Origin: Elephas maximus indicus
Lineage: Eukaryota; Chordata; Mammalia; Proboscidea; Elephantidae
Direction: 5' to 3'
Assembly: GCF_024166365.1 (NCBI RefSeq)
Contig: NC_064839.1
Coordinates: 36,220,378 to 36,284,377, forward strand
Length of the DNA stretch: 64,000 nucleotides
Part shown: one piece after another, positions 45,541 to 58,335 of the stretch
Layout of the letters: every line of letters begins with the position of its first letter
Numbering within the stretch: position 1 is the first letter of the stretch
The notes under the pieces: generated by a model
Told to the model about the DNA's origin: nothing
What the model saw: only the letters and a program-made list of their open reading frames with translations
Database searches by the model: none
Made by a program: the position numbers and the translations under genes

Positions 45541-47230
45541 TATGCACTGGACTGTGATTATGTTATGATGAACTCATATATCTGTTCTAATGGGGGAAGT
45601 GATAGTGTGTATGTAATGGAAGTAATTTCTGGAACATTATTAATGTGCTTTTCCCATACAAAGCACTTGCTCTAGCCTATAGGAGGAGCCCATTTGTGGG
45701 GAGTGTGTGAGTCAGGATTAGTATTTGTTACAGAGGGAAGTCAGAGCTTCTGACATACAAAATAGGATTATTCCATAAATCAATAGCTCTGCAAGCCAGG
45801 ACATTGTCTTGAAATACGATTTTCTAAGTCTTTTTATTCTGCTTGTTTTCAACAGCATAGTTTGGAGATTTCAATTCAGAGTCCCCCAGTAGCGTAAAGA
45901 AATACCCTGTTAAACCATTAAGGCTAGAGTCAGGAAGAGTGAAGATTTGATGTAAAGAAAACCCTATTCCCTTTTATCCTAAGAGAAGTGAAAGAAGAAG
46001 AGTAAGGTGGTTGATGTGAGCGTTGTAGCTTTCTCTTCTTTGGGCTTTGGCTTAGAGAGTAGAAAGTGCATTGAATGAGTGAAGGTATCAGAGAGCAGGG
46101 AGGAGTTCCTCTCTTGTGCCTGGTTTGGGTCTTGGGCCCTGTATCTACCTGGGCACAGCCACATTGATTTGATTACATATCCAAGGCAGTGGAATGTAGC
46201 TCTTGAAGTTTGGCCACCTATGCCACTGTTGGTTCTGGCAAGCACAGAACTCACAAGTACCAAGAGGAGATGGCCATAACGGGAGATCTTTGCTCTTCAT
46301 TGAGTTCTGCAGCATAGGATGCCAGAACAGCCCTAATAGGAGGCAAAACCTCACCTCAGAGGGGCTAACATGAGGTCAGTCAGCCCAGGAACATTCCTGG
46401 ATCAGATTCGCCAAAAGAATGGATCACAGATGCGCCAGCCATGAAATCAACTTTGAAGGCCAGAAAGTCCCCCAGCAACTAGGCAAAAAGAGACACTGCA
46501 TCAGAAACCAGTGGACACTGGCCAGTGCCCATCCAAGGACCAGCATGAGGACTGTTTCCCTTTCCTTCATTGCCACAAAGTCATGAAATCCCCACACAGA
46601 TCTCCCCCTGTGCCTGCATTCCTGCACAGAGACAGAAGGCAGGGGAGAATGAATGCCAACTAAGCGAAGGAAACTATCCTAAAGGGATTGTAAATGTTTG
46701 GACTTTGGCTTTTTAAAAAATTATTTTTTCTATGCTAACCAGCTGTGGAGGCTTGTGAAGGAATCCAGATTAGTTATAGATAGAAGAGTACAGGTTCCCT
46801 GCACATTCAAGTATCAAGTTAAATGTGAGTTAAGTTTGTGACCCCCACGTCTGTAGGTAGTCCCCAAACCCTGCATTTTCTTTTCCTTATTGAAGGCATT
46901 ATAGGAAAACTACCTTGGGTGAAAGGGAGAAAACTCTAAAATTTCCATTGGAAACTTAGGTGAACCATCTTTAGTTGCTAAGTATTTCGTATGAATTATC
47001 CGAGATCATGCACAATCTGGTTAATGATAATTGGCATTTGATTAAAGAATTTTAAGCCTAGAACTCTTTTCTGAATTCCAGATCTGGACAGACTTCTGTC
47101 TATGGGACCTCTTCACCCTGATATCTTAGGTTCCATAGGCGTCTCAAGTTGGGCAGGACAGAATTGAACTTGCCATTGTTCATGCTCTATGGCTTGCTCC
47201 TTCTTCTGTATTTCTTAGTTTAGTTGATGC
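45541..47230. other. Intergenic DNA, including a GC-richer block at 45990-46660
   Basis: The block has balanced composition and several 60-95-codon open frames on both strands, with no recognisable protein. It may be a decayed LTR or unlisted repeat. The remainder is featureless. Confidence 0.4.
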
Positions 47231-47930
47231 CATTATCCCAAGTGGCCTAGTGAGAAACTTGGATGTCATTCTAGATTTTCTATTCTGTTGTCACAGAAAT
47301 CTAATTGGTCTGCCAGCTCATGCTCCTGCAGATGGCTTAAGAGGCTTGCCACTTTCTGACATTTGCCTTCTCGTCTAGCTTCTTTACATGTTGCCTATGC
47401 CAGGCATAGTGGTCATTCCATTCTCCTGCAGTGCAATGCTTGCTTATGCTTTGATGCCTTTGCGCTGGTTTTTCTCTCTGCCTGCAGTGCTCTTCCCTCT
47501 CTTGTCTGCTTAGGAAACCTCTGACTCACCTTTTAAGTCTCAATGTAGGAACCTTTGTGAAGACCTTGGCCTTCAGGAAAGTTAGGCTCAAGCGCTTTGA
47601 ACATAGTGTGTTCTTGTACTTACCGTATTATTTGGTCCCTCTTTATTTTCAGGGGGAACCCTGGTGGTGTAGTGGTTAAGTGCTACGGCTGGTAACCAAG
47701 AAGTCGGCAGTTCAAATCCTCCAGGCACTCATTGGAAACTCTATGGGGCAGTTCTACTCTGTCCTGTAGGGTTGCTATGAGTCAGAATTGACTCTATGGC
47801 AGTGGGTTTATTTTCAGGTTTGTACAATAGAATGAGGGACACTTGAGGGGAGGGATTTTATACCATTCATCTTTGTATTTTAATGCCCTCAATAATAAAT
47901 TCTTGCTGAATGAGTGAAATTCTCAAAGCC
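47230..47930 (+). repeat. L2 LINE 3' relic, split by an AfroSINE
   Basis: TTTGCGCTGGTTTTTCTCTC, CTGCAGTGCTCTTCCCTCTC and CTCACCTTTTAAGTCTCAAT before the SINE; GAGGGGAGGGATTTTATACC and TCTTGCTGAATGAGTG after it. Confidence 0.8.
47654..47806 (+). mobile_element. AfroSINE, sense, with 12-bp target duplication
   Basis: GGAACCCTGGTGGTGTAGTG to TGACTCTATGGCAGTGGG. Flanked by TTTATTTTCAGG at 47642-47653 and 47807-47818. Confidence 0.95.
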
Positions 47931-48255
47931 ACGTTTTTAGAAACTTCTAATAATTTTATGTTCAACTTTTTATTTTTTCTAGGAATGTGGGTAAGTTAAC
48001 ATTTGTATTGCTAAGAAATGTTATTTAAATTGTGCTGACTTATCAGTTAATTCTGAGGGTTTTTAATGTTTTCCTACTTTTGAATAAGCCTATACCCTAT
48101 ATGTGTACGTACAGGCTAGTTTGCACATGTGGCCCTCAATTTGTCTACAGATCCTTGCTTATAGTTGAACCTCTTTGAGGGTAGGGTTTATGCTTGCTAC
48201 AGATTATACAGTGATGAGAGCAGAGTGAGGTTCTTAATAAATGTAAGAAAAATAT

Positions 48256-48421
48256 AACCAAAAACCAAAACTCTTTGCCGTGGAGTTGATTCTGACTCAT
48301 AGCGACCCTATAGGACAGAGAAGAACTGCCCCATAGGGTTGCCAAGGAGCGGCTGGTGGATTTGAACTGCTGACCTTTTGGTTAGCAGCTGAGCTCTTAA
48401 TCACTGTGCTACCAGGGCTCC
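48256..48421 (-). mobile_element. AfroSINE, antisense
   Basis: CTTTGCCGTGGAGTTGATTC to GTGCTACCAGGGCTCC; possible flanks AAAAATATAA / ACAAATATAA. Confidence 0.93.
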
Positions 48422-50947
48422 AAGACAAATATAAAATACAGTTAAAAAGGTACGCTGTGAATACTCAAATATTAATAGGAAATACTGTTAGAAAAAAAGG
48501 CTGGAAGGAAATACACAAAATTGTTAATGATTGTCTTTGAGTGGTGACAATGAGTAGTATATGTTGTTTTTTATTGTTTTATGTCTTCTAATTCTTCCAT
48601 GGCCATATATTATTATTATTGTTTGTTTTTTAACAGAAATCACTGAAAATAGGTTGTCATATTAGCAGGACTATAGGGCATAATGGTTGATGGTGCAGCC
48701 TCCAGAATCAGAGAGACCTGTGCATTTTAACATCCTCTGTTTTCTCATCTATTAAAGGGGATAATAATACAAGGGACAAGTGTGCAGAATATCTGTATTA
48801 GGCAGGCCAGTCTTGATTGCAAGTAGTAGAGTTTTGCTATAACTAGCTGAAGCACAAAGGGAAATTCATTATCTCATGTATCTAGTAGGCAAGTCCAAGG
48901 ACCCTACTAGAAATGGGCTCAAATGATGCTTCTCTCTCCACCTTTCATCATCTTTTGGTGTTTTGACTGTATTCTCAGATAATATCCTACCAGTGACAGG
49001 CCACAGGCAGCTCAGGTTCACACCTTTAAAGGAAGCGGTAACCTGCCTCTCCAAACCTTTATCTATGAAATTTCATTGGCCTTGCCAGGGCTGAGGGCCT
49101 GCCCTGAACTAACCATTGTGCCCAGGGGAATGGAGTTCTCTAACTGTCCAGTTTGGGGATGGGGCAGCTGTGGTCGATTTCGTTCACCAGAACCACATGG
49201 AGTAGGGGAGAAAAAGGAGATGCTGTAACCAAAAGGGGGAATGAATGCTGGACAGGCAAAAACGACGTCTATCTTATGACACAAAGAGCTTACCATGGTT
49301 CTTGGACTATAATAAGAACTCAGTGTTAGACATGGTTATTATAGAGTGTAGGATTGTCATCATTATTGTATTTTGTAACCGATTATAAGAATTACGTATT
49401 TTCATCTACTGGTCTTTCTATTTTAAGTAATCCAGGAGAATAAAAGTTGAAGTTCATTTTTTACATTTACTGGTTATTTTTTAATTTTTATCCTTTGCCT
49501 CAGGTATTTTTAGTTTATGAACACATGTTTTTTTAAATTCCTTTTTCTAAAGTATATGATCATTTTGATTTTTCAGACAGCTCATTGTTACAGAAAGACT
49601 TGGTTTATTTGAAGAGGTTTTTCTTGTTCTATGCTTTATACAAGTGGTGGCCCTATATATGGGCCTAGTATAATGGCATGGTCATGTTATTATTCTTGTT
49701 GTTGTCATATTTCATTTAACTGTAAATTAGAAAGAACTAAAAAAAAAAAAAAAAATTACAGCAATTTCTAGTTTATATCCAGGAAATAGAACTCCCCACA
49801 GGAACCCTAGCATGGCACAAATATGTTAGAAAATAATTTTTCCGTTGTGCTCTGAAAGCCTGTAAGACAGCCACAATGGAGCACAGTTCACCTGTCTTGG
49901 ATGCAGCCCAGAGAGACCGTGGTGCGTAGACAGTAGGAAATCTCCCATCTGAAGAGTTAATTTTCTTTCAGGATCAGTGTTAAGGGCTGCTGCGATTAAA
50001 ACAGGACACTTAAGATTGGCACAGGAACAGTCATAACAGTTGGCTATAAAAAGAAAACCCAGGAGGTCAGCTCTGGGAGCTACTTTGGCTTGAGCCTCAC
50101 AGGCCTTTATTTTGAATTTACCTCTTCCTTCTATTATACATTCTTTCAGCTTTAATAAAATGAACTCATTAAATTAACATAAATAAGCCAGTAACTGGTT
50201 TAATCTTAATGTTTTAAAATGTCTTGAAGGCCACTTTTGTCTTTTGTGTCCATTCTGACTCTTCAAGGACAGACACTCTTAACATCTGTGTAAAATTAAA
50301 CAGGCTTTTTTCTTTCTTCTCAGTTTTACCTGACTTCCAGATGTAGATTTATGAATTTAGTGCTGTGTCAAAACAAATACAGAGTTTGTAAACAAACAAC
50401 ACTTTTTAAGGACAGATATATTTTTTCTTATTTTTTTCAAGATAGTACATCAGAGAAACATGTATTTTTAATTTGAAAAGCCGAGGCAACAATATTAAAT
50501 AAATGCTGTTGGAAGAAAAAAATCAACTACAATTCTAGTCTCAAATATGGCAGCTAGTTTCAGCTTTGTACTTACCTTACATTTTGGGATATTGTGCACT
50601 CATATTTTGTCTAGTTGCTGTCGAGTATAAACTTAAGCATTTCAATACAACTAGAAAACTGTTGAGACGGAATTTAAAACAAATTAGATATATTTGAAGC
50701 TGGTGTACTCTATGGTGAAACAGAGCAATGCTTGTCAACAGTAAACTCGAATTTTTTTTCTTTATGCATAAATAAGAAAGGGCAAAGTCTTTTAAAAATC
50801 AGGATACTGGTCATATAAAATATTATTTTTTTTGACATGGAAGTCAGAAGAGAAGTAAGAGTTACTCTGGGCTTGTGCTAATGCTTCATCATTACTAATA
50901 TCCTTTTAAGTCTTCTAAATATCTGCAGTTCCCTCCTTATCTCAATA
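48422..50947. other. Intergenic DNA with an LTR-like segment near 49860-50170
   Basis: A MIR-like trace near 48690-48780 and A-runs at 49739-49754. At 49860-50170 a TATA-like CTATAAAAAG (50044-50053) is followed 110 bp later by AATAAA (50154-50159), the spacing seen in LTRs; family unknown. Otherwise nothing. Confidence 0.4.
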
Positions 50948-51158
50948 CCAGTACTAGTTTCCGTTGAGTCAATTTCAACTCATGGTGACCCCAGGTATGT
51001 CAGAGTAGAACTGTACTCCGATAGGGTTTTCAATCGCTGGTTTTTTTGGAAGTAGATTGCCAGATCTTTCTTCCAAGATTCCTCTGGATGGACTTAACCC
51101 TCCAACCTTTTTTGTTAGCAGCTGAATGTATTAACCATTTGCACCAGGCAGTAACTCT
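50948..51158 (-). mobile_element. AfroSINE variant subtype, antisense, with 12-bp target duplication
   Basis: GTTGAGTCAATTTCAACTC, TAGGGTTTTCAATCGCTGG, GAAGTAGATTGCCAGATC. Flanked by CTTATCTCAATA at 50936-50947 and 51159-51170. Confidence 0.88.
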
Positions 51159-51239
51159 CTTATCTCAATAAAAAAAAAAAATTTTTTTTTTTGAATAGAC
51201 ATGTCTTATTTTAGCTCTCACTAAGAGTATTAAAAGACC

Positions 51240-51998
51240 ATCTCCCTCTTTTTATTGCTGACCCTCTACTTTACCAAGCATGATGTCTTTCTCCAGGACT
51301 TGGTTTTTCCTGATGACATGTCCAAAGTAAGTGAGACAAAGTCTCGCCATCCTCACTGCTAAGGAGCATTCTGGCTGTACTCTTCCAAGACAGATTTGTT
51401 CGTTCTCCTGGCAGTATATTCAGTGTTCTTCACCAACATCACAATTCAAATATGAATTCTTTTTTGGTCTTTCTTCTTCATTGTACACCTTTTGCATACA
51501 TATGAGGTGATTGAAAAGACCATGGCATGGGTCAGGTGTACCTTAGTCATCAAAGTGACATCTTTGCTTTTTAACACTTTTAAGAGGTTTTTGCAGCAGA
51601 TTTGCCCAATGTAATACGTCATTTGATTTCTTGACTTCTGATTCCATGGGTTTGATTGTTGACCCAAGAAGAATGAAATCCTTGAAGACTTCAGTTTCTT
51701 CACCATTTATCATGATGTTGTATATTGGGTCCAAACATAAACAAAAACAAAACAAACCATTGTTGTTGAGTCAGTTCTGACTCATAGTGACCCTATAGGA
51801 CAGAGTAGAACTGTCCCCATAGAGTTTCCAAGGAGCACCTGGTGAATTGCCAACCTTTTGGTTAGCAGCCATAGCTCCTAACCACTACACCACCAGGGTT
51901 TCTATATTGACTCAGTTGTAAAAATTTTCATTTAACTTCATCAGTAAGTGCTTCAGGTTTTCACTTTTGGCAAGCGGATGTTGTGTCATCTGCATATC
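51240..51998 (-). mobile_element. RTE/BovB-like LINE fragment, antisense, split by an AfroSINE
   Basis: The - strand includes YADDTT, FKDFILLGSTIKPMESEVKK, DVTLMTKVHLTHAMVFSITS and RIHI... with breaks. The 3' tail is missing at the low-coordinate end. Interrupted by the SINE at 51737-51903. Inactive. Confidence 0.87.
51737..51903 (-). mobile_element. AfroSINE, antisense, inside the RTE fragment
   Basis: CCATTGTTGTTGAGTCAGTT to CTACACCACCAGGGTTTC; imperfect flanks TATATTGGGTC / TATATTGACTC. Confidence 0.93.
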
Positions 51999-52346
51999 TC
52001 AGTTCTCGAGGGTAGAAGTTTGAATTCAGGGTGTTGGCAGGGCCATACTCTCTCTGAAGGCTCTAGGGGAAGATACTTCCTTGTCTCTCCCAGGTTCCAG
52101 TAGCCCCAGCATTCTTTGGCTTACAGCCGGAGCATCACATGGTGGTCTTCCTTCTGTGTGTCTGTGTGTCTCTTCTTTTATAAGGACACCATTTATATTG
52201 GATTAGAACCCATCCTACTCCAGTATGACCTCATGTTAATTGATAACATCTTCAAAGATCCGATTTCAAACAAGGTCACATTCACAGCTACCAGGAGTTA
52301 AGACTTCAACATATCATTTTTGGGAGATACAATTCAATCCATAACA
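51999..52346 (-). repeat. MLT1-like LTR, antisense, truncated
   Basis: GAAGTTTGAATTCAGGGTG, CTTTTATAAGGACACCATTT, ATTGGATTAGAACCCATCC and CAATTCAATCCATAACA are the reverse complement of MLT1-type LTR landmarks. Confidence 0.75.
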
Positions 52347-52349
52347 CCT

Positions 52350-52880
52350 CTGGCCTCAACCAACCCCTTAAAGCCTCATTTCCTACCGCTCTGCTCTTTC
52401 AAACCAACCCAAAACTTCAGCCATTTCAGCTCTTTTGAATTATTTGTTTTTTTCTTTACTCATCCAATTTCCTCTCCTTGAATAGCCCTTTCTCTTGACT
52501 TCCTTATACACAGAATTTCTAGATCTTTCTCAAGGACTTGGAAACCCTGGTGGTGTAGTGGTTAAGTGCTATGGCTGCTAACCAAAAGATTGGCAGTTTG
52601 AATCCAGCAGGCACTCCTTGGAAACCCTGTGGGGCAGTTCTTCTCTGTCCTGTAGGGTTGCTATGAGTCAGAATTGACTCAATGGCAGTGGGTTTGATTT
52701 TTTTGGTTTTTCTCAAGGACTCTGCTCAGAATGTTGTCTTTTCTGTTGGAGCTCTTCTTGCCTTCTCCAGGCAGAGTTAGATCCACTGTCCTGGGTCCCC
52801 ATAGCACTTTATGCATCATTCCATTATGGTACTCATCGCACTGGATACTAATGGCTCATTTGACATGTATCTCTTGCTGT
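52350..52880 (+). repeat. L2 LINE relic split by an AfroSINE
   Basis: CTCTCCTTGAATAGCCCTTT before the SINE and CCTGGGTCCCCATAGCACTT after it resemble the L2 3' region. Confidence 0.6.
52539..52708 (+). mobile_element. AfroSINE, sense, with 13-bp target duplication
   Basis: GGAAACCCTGGTGGTGTAGT to TGACTCAATGGCAGTGGG plus a T-rich end. Flanked by TTTCTCAAGGACT at 52526-52538 and 52709-52721. Confidence 0.95.
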
Positions 52881-55290
52881 ACCTAGCAAGAGCCAGACAT
52901 TTGTTAACTATATTGTGTAACTTGGGTAGTATATTATACAGTACATCCATAACATATTAGGCAGTGATCTTTCATTATGCAAAAAATAACATATTCTCTG
53001 TAATTTCCTATTTAACCCCCCTACACTAAAAAACAAAACAACAGAAAACCAAACCAAACTCATACAAAATAAGCAATGCTCTTTGATTAAAAATTTCTTA
53101 CGTCAGTGAATATGATTTTAAGTATACCTAAGGTTTAGAATATAACTGAAACATGTTTGAAATTTGAGTAAAAAATTATATGGCTTTCTATTGATGAAAC
53201 CATTCAAAACCCAAATGGTATATTCAAAGTAGCTGTAGTTTTTTGAAAGGTACTGTGTACAGTTTTAGGCTGATGTGAGATAACCTCCTACCTTCATTTC
53301 TCTCTTAACAGCTTTTATCATAATTTCTGAAGTTCCCCTTTGTAAGTTAGAGTTAAAAGTCCTGAGTAAATGCTTCAGAACTCTAAAACCTGTTTAGGAT
53401 TGATCTGGCAGGGGAAAGAATTGAAAAGCAACAAAGAGTCTTTCAATAAAGTACTTAGCATTTTAAATAGAGTTTACCTTGAACATAGATTTGTACTTTG
53501 TCCTTTAAAATTCGAACCCCTTCCCTTCTGACATCAAAGAGAAGGAATTGAAGGCTTTTAGAATCTTATTTTTAATATACAAAAAAATACTAGGATAATG
53601 GTTAGAAAATTTGAAAGAGAATTTTGAAATAATTTTATTTTTGTTCTCATCTGCTATTTGGTATTGAATATAAAAGTACCATGTTCCCGGTTAATGACAA
53701 AGTTTTAAAAACTGTGGGTGTTTTTTAGCCCTTGATGATTCTGTATTATTCCCACCAATTTCTGGAGTCTTTTAAGATTCAGAGGCCTTTTGTGGACTTT
53801 TTGAGGTTATATCTTTTAATTTTTTAATCTTTTTGTTCTTTAACTGGAAGAAATTGTTTAACTTTTTTCCAGCAGAGGGAGACATTTGACCATGAACGTG
53901 GTATTGCTAGTCCATTTTATCAATATACATAAAAAACTCAATGTTCAAATTAACTAGTTCAATAAGTAATTTAGCTCATTGATTTTTGGGCATATCCTAA
54001 GTGCCATTACAAGCTACGGATATTTTAAATGCCATTACCTAATAGAAGGAATGTTTTAAGCACCTTTTATTGATTTTATTACTGCTTTATTTTGCTGTCT
54101 TGGTTTAAAATCATTTTAACCACTTCGTAATCAAGAAGAAATATATCGTTGGTGAAATACAGTCAATTTCCTAAAAACCTTTGACATCGTTAAATAAGGA
54201 ATTACAGTTGTTAAATCATGTCAGGCAATAACTGAGGGACAGAAAAGATAGAAAATTTGGAGCAGTGGATCAGTGTATCAGTAAGCTGTGCTGACCTCTA
54301 GCATTCAGGTTCTGCGTGTGACAATCACACCTCAGATTTGCTTATGGTTTTTATATCCACAAGAAAGATTTAAAATCTCAGGTAGCAAGGAGGGTGGAAG
54401 AGTGATAGCAAAGTGTGATCCAGGGGCAATTACAGCACTTTTTAATGACCTCTTGTGACTTTCAGTTAAGATGATGCTGTAAGCAATTTTGTGTCTTCAT
54501 TTGCTTTTCTGCCTAGATTATAGGATATTGACATTCTGCATAAGAGGAAACTAAGGTTCTCACAGGGTTTTTTTTTTTTTTTTTTTAACCACTTCCTTCT
54601 TCTGCTCCTTTGATTTTATGTTAGCAGCATTACTGAACTGATCAGTTGGTAGACATAGAGAAGGAATATGGTCCATACATTGATTAATCAAAGAGGTGCA
54701 AAAAGTAGGTAGTGAGCACTGAAGCTCAATACAAGCCTGCTAATGAGTTGATTGCATTGACATTTGATATAATTTAACTGTAGAGTGGCAAATATCAATA
54801 CCTGTATATGATTTGGCAGATGGTTGTTGAACTGTGATTAGAAGTTTAGAATGATTCCCGGTAAAAGACCACCTGGCAGTAATCCAAGAATAGAGAACTG
54901 AGTTTTCCCCATTAAATAGAATAGGTCCAGAAAGTCAAGTGTTTTGATCATTAATAGAATCTTTTCTTTTCTTTTAGCAAATGTTAGCTTCAAGAGGAAA
55001 TTGATAATTATGCATAGTTCTATTAAATGATCTTAGGGAGAGCTCTTTTCATTCTTTCAAATGAGCTCGTACAGTTGTTGCGATTATTCACCAGCAAGGA
55101 AAGCAAACTAGTTAAAATGCTGATAGGTGTCATTTCAAATATATTGAGGATGTTGGAAGCATCTTTGTAGAATTAATCTATTAGGCTAAAAACCAAATTT
55201 GGTTGTAACAGTATTGATTATTCTATACAGTATGTTCTATTTATATTTATTTTATAAATTATATAAATATGTTATAACGTGAAATAATTT
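52881..55290. other. Unique AT-rich intergenic DNA, repeat-poor
   Basis: About 2.4 kb without AfroSINE, RTE or recognisable exons. A T-run sits at 54567-54586. Some of it may be conserved non-coding DNA, which I cannot test. Confidence 0.45.
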
Positions 55291-55450
55291 AACAGTATTG
55301 GGTATCTATTATATGCAGGACACCATTGTAAGTGTTAAAGACATAAAGAACATGAAGACTATGTCTTCTTTAGTCAAGGCAGAGAGGTAGGTAGACACAT
55401 GTAATACACTTCTGATATAAAGATTGCAATAGAGTCAGGAGCTATGACAA
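55290..55450 (+). repeat. Old mammalian repeat relic (L2/MIR-like)
   Basis: GGGTATCTATTATATGCAGG, ACACCATTGTAAGTGTTAAA and TCAAGGCAGAGAGGTAGG fit the same family as 41295-41440. Confidence 0.5.
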
Positions 55451-55489
55451 CAACGAGATCTTCTTTGCTCTGTTTCCTTCTTTCTTCAT

Positions 55490-55745
55490 TTTTATTATGA
55501 AATGTTTAGCACACCATCATACATGTAAGGTACAAAGAATAATGAAATAAAGAAAATGTGCTCACCACCCAGCTGAGATATAGAATATTACCAGTACCCC
55601 TGAAGCCCTAGTGGGCTCCTCCCCAACCATCCCCTTCTATTCCATTTTGGGATCCACAGCCAAGGGCAGGGGCTATTTTTACAAGTGCTTCTCTACCAAA
55701 GCCCTACCAATACTTCAAGTTATTTAATATTTTTATTCCTCATTG
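55490..55745 (+). repeat. L1 3'-UTR fragment
   Basis: TTATTATGAAATGTTTAGCAC, CACCCAGCTGAGATATAGAA and ATTACCAGTACCCCTGAAGC are L1-3'-UTR-like. Confidence 0.6.
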
Positions 55746-57596
55746 TATAGCACATGAAAACATGGGTCTCTCAAGACCCACAGCCGCCTTCTTCTTATCA
55801 TTGTTTAGATCTGTGCAATCTGAAGTGAAGAAATGGGTTGATGTTTGTCTAATGAATTCAGATTATGTAGAAAGCTATGTTTTGGTGAGGAAGAAGGGAG
55901 TCCCAGGAAACCCAATTTACTGTCTGTATAATTTAAGTAAATCAGGAAATAGTCTGATCTATACGAATTATGGTTTCTGCTTCACTTTGGACTTTATAGA
56001 CCTTTCTTTTCTTGCCCAGTATACTCATATTGAATGGCTAAACTGATCCCAATGCATTATGGTAGAGCCACATATTTGGTTATTGCAAATTCATTCCTAA
56101 TTTCCATGCCAGCAATTAATACTCATTTTTATGTTTAGCGACAATAAATATTTTTCAGAATTATTTTTTAATTTAGCTGTTGGCCATGTTCTTATTTCCC
56201 CATTTTTATTTTCTAGTTTTGCATAGGGAATGGTATGTTGAAAGAGTGGGACTCCATAGGGTACAAACAAACTGTATTCTCTCCCTCCCTGTTAAACCCT
56301 CTCTGTGGGCCAATTCTTTGCCTACCTTTGAATGAAGTCTCAGCTAAACCCCTTAGCTTTCCCAGTTGCTCTTAGATTAAAAAAAATGCACTCTGATTAT
56401 TTCTAGTCATAAGAATAGTCTCATTCAGTAACAGTAATACAGATGACGAGACTAACGTAATAGTCTGAACTTTGGTCAAAGTTCGAGCCACTTTTCTTCT
56501 CCAGTGTGGTATTGCTTCAGGCTGAGAAGCCTACAGTAGGAGGTGGAATGGATTGACTTCTCTGTTTCCTCTCCTGGTGCCTCTTCCCGGCTATCGCATA
56601 CCTAGGGTTAAAGCTGGGGAGGGAGGACAGAAGAGGGGCAAGGGGTAGGAAAGGTGTAACATGGCAAGTACTATCTTGATTTGCTGGCGATATTCTCTGT
56701 GCTTGGCAGATGTTCAGAGCTGACTCTCTCCAGCACTTTCCTGGGAACAGTTGACTGCGAAACACTGTGCTTATCTTCTGGCTGCATTCAACCACACATC
56801 CCCAATCTCCAGACTGTTTTCACCGAGGTTATCCTGACCCTTTTGGATTGGGATCTCTTTTTAAATGACCCTCCAGACTGGCTCTCTATTACGTAATGGT
56901 CAATTATATAATTGTTGTGAGAGTTAAATGAAATAATACATGTAAGGCACTCTTTCTGGCACATATTTGTTAAATAAATTAATGAATGATTTATTGGATG
57001 TCTTCAATGTGGGGTACTTTGCAAGTGCTTTATAAACCTTATCATATAACAATCCTGTGAAATAGATTTAAAAGGACTCATTAAAAGGGACTTAGACGCA
57101 TGGTTATTTGCAAGTTCACAAAGCTAGAAAGTAGTTGAGCTTAGATTTGCACCCAGCTCTGTTCAATATCAGGGTCTCTACTCCTTTGGACTATGATCCA
57201 CTACCTTCTAAAATAATGTAGCACTGGTCTTATTGTTCTAAACCCCGGGATATCTGGCTAACACCTGTGGATCCTAGTGACCATTCTGTTTTATCAGTTT
57301 CCTAAATGTCAAGCGCTATTAATCTACAGGGAAGTTTTCTTGGGTACTTTCACTTGATCACGCCTATGTGACACATGAACAGACCTGGTAATAAGTCTAT
57401 TACTTCTAGAGACTTTGGCCAGATTTCTAATGGTAAATCCAGTCAGACATTCAAGGGAATTCATCCTGATGACCCAGACAGAATTTCTGGATTTCCTCTC
57501 GGTTTTCCTTCCAGAGAAATTCTTCAGTATTTTGCTGGAGTTCATACCACATGTGAGTTCTGGGCCTCATGGAATTATCTGGATAAAGGGAGATAG
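55746..57596. other. Intergenic DNA, no gene supported
   Basis: Apparently single-copy. A MIR-like trace is at about 57040-57190 (AATCCTGTGAAATAGATTT...AGAAAGTAGTTGAGC). Short open frames have no recognisable family. Confidence 0.5.
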
Positions 57597-58281
57597 TTTA
57601 CACCTCAATATAAAGAAAACAAAAATCCTCACAACTGGATCGGTAAGCAACATCATGATAAATGAAGAAAATGCTGAAGTTGTCAAGGATTTCATTTTAC
57701 TTGGATCCACAGTCAACACCCGTAGAAGCAGCAGTCAAGAAATCAAACAAAGCATTGCATTGGGAAAATCTGTTGCAAAAAGACTTCTTTAAAGTGTTAA
57801 AAAGCAAAGATGCTACTTTGAGGACTAAGGTGCACCTGACCCAAGCCATGGTATTTTCAGCCACCTCATATGCATGTAAAAGCTGGATGTTGAATAAGGA
57901 AGACTGAAGAAGAATTGATGTCTTTGAATTATGGTGTTGGTGAAGAATATTGAATGTACCATGGACTGCCAGAAGGATGAACAAATCTGTCTTGGAAGAA
58001 ATACAGCCACACTTCTCCTTGGAAGCAAGAATGGCAAGACTTTGTCTCATGTAGTTTGGACATGTTATCAGGAGGGACCAGTCCCTGTAGAAGGACATCA
58101 TGCTTGGTAAAGTAAGAGGGTCAGTGTAAAAGAGGAAGACACTTGACGAGATGGATTGACACAGTGGCCTCAGCAATGGGCTCAAACATAGCAATGATTG
58201 CGAGGATGGCACAGGATCAGGCAGTATTTCATTCTGTTGTACGTATGAGTCAGAACCGACTTGATGGCCCGCAACAACAAC
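57597..58281 (+). mobile_element. RTE/BovB-like LINE, sense, 5'-truncated
   Basis: LNIKKTKILTTGSVSNIMIN, VVKDFILLGSTVNTRRSSSQ and TKVHLTQAMVFSATSYACKS, then CQKDEQICLGRN...; ends with CAGTATTTCATTCTGTTGTA, GAGTCAGAACCGACTTGATG and CAACAACAAC. Frame breaks make it inactive. Possible short target duplication GGGAGAT. It has the uninterrupted version of the site where the LTR sits in the copy at 22400-24540. Confidence 0.9.
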
Positions 58282-58335
58282 GGGGAGATGACAGTGGAGA
58301 GGTAATAACACATATGTCTGTCCTGTACCTCCAGC

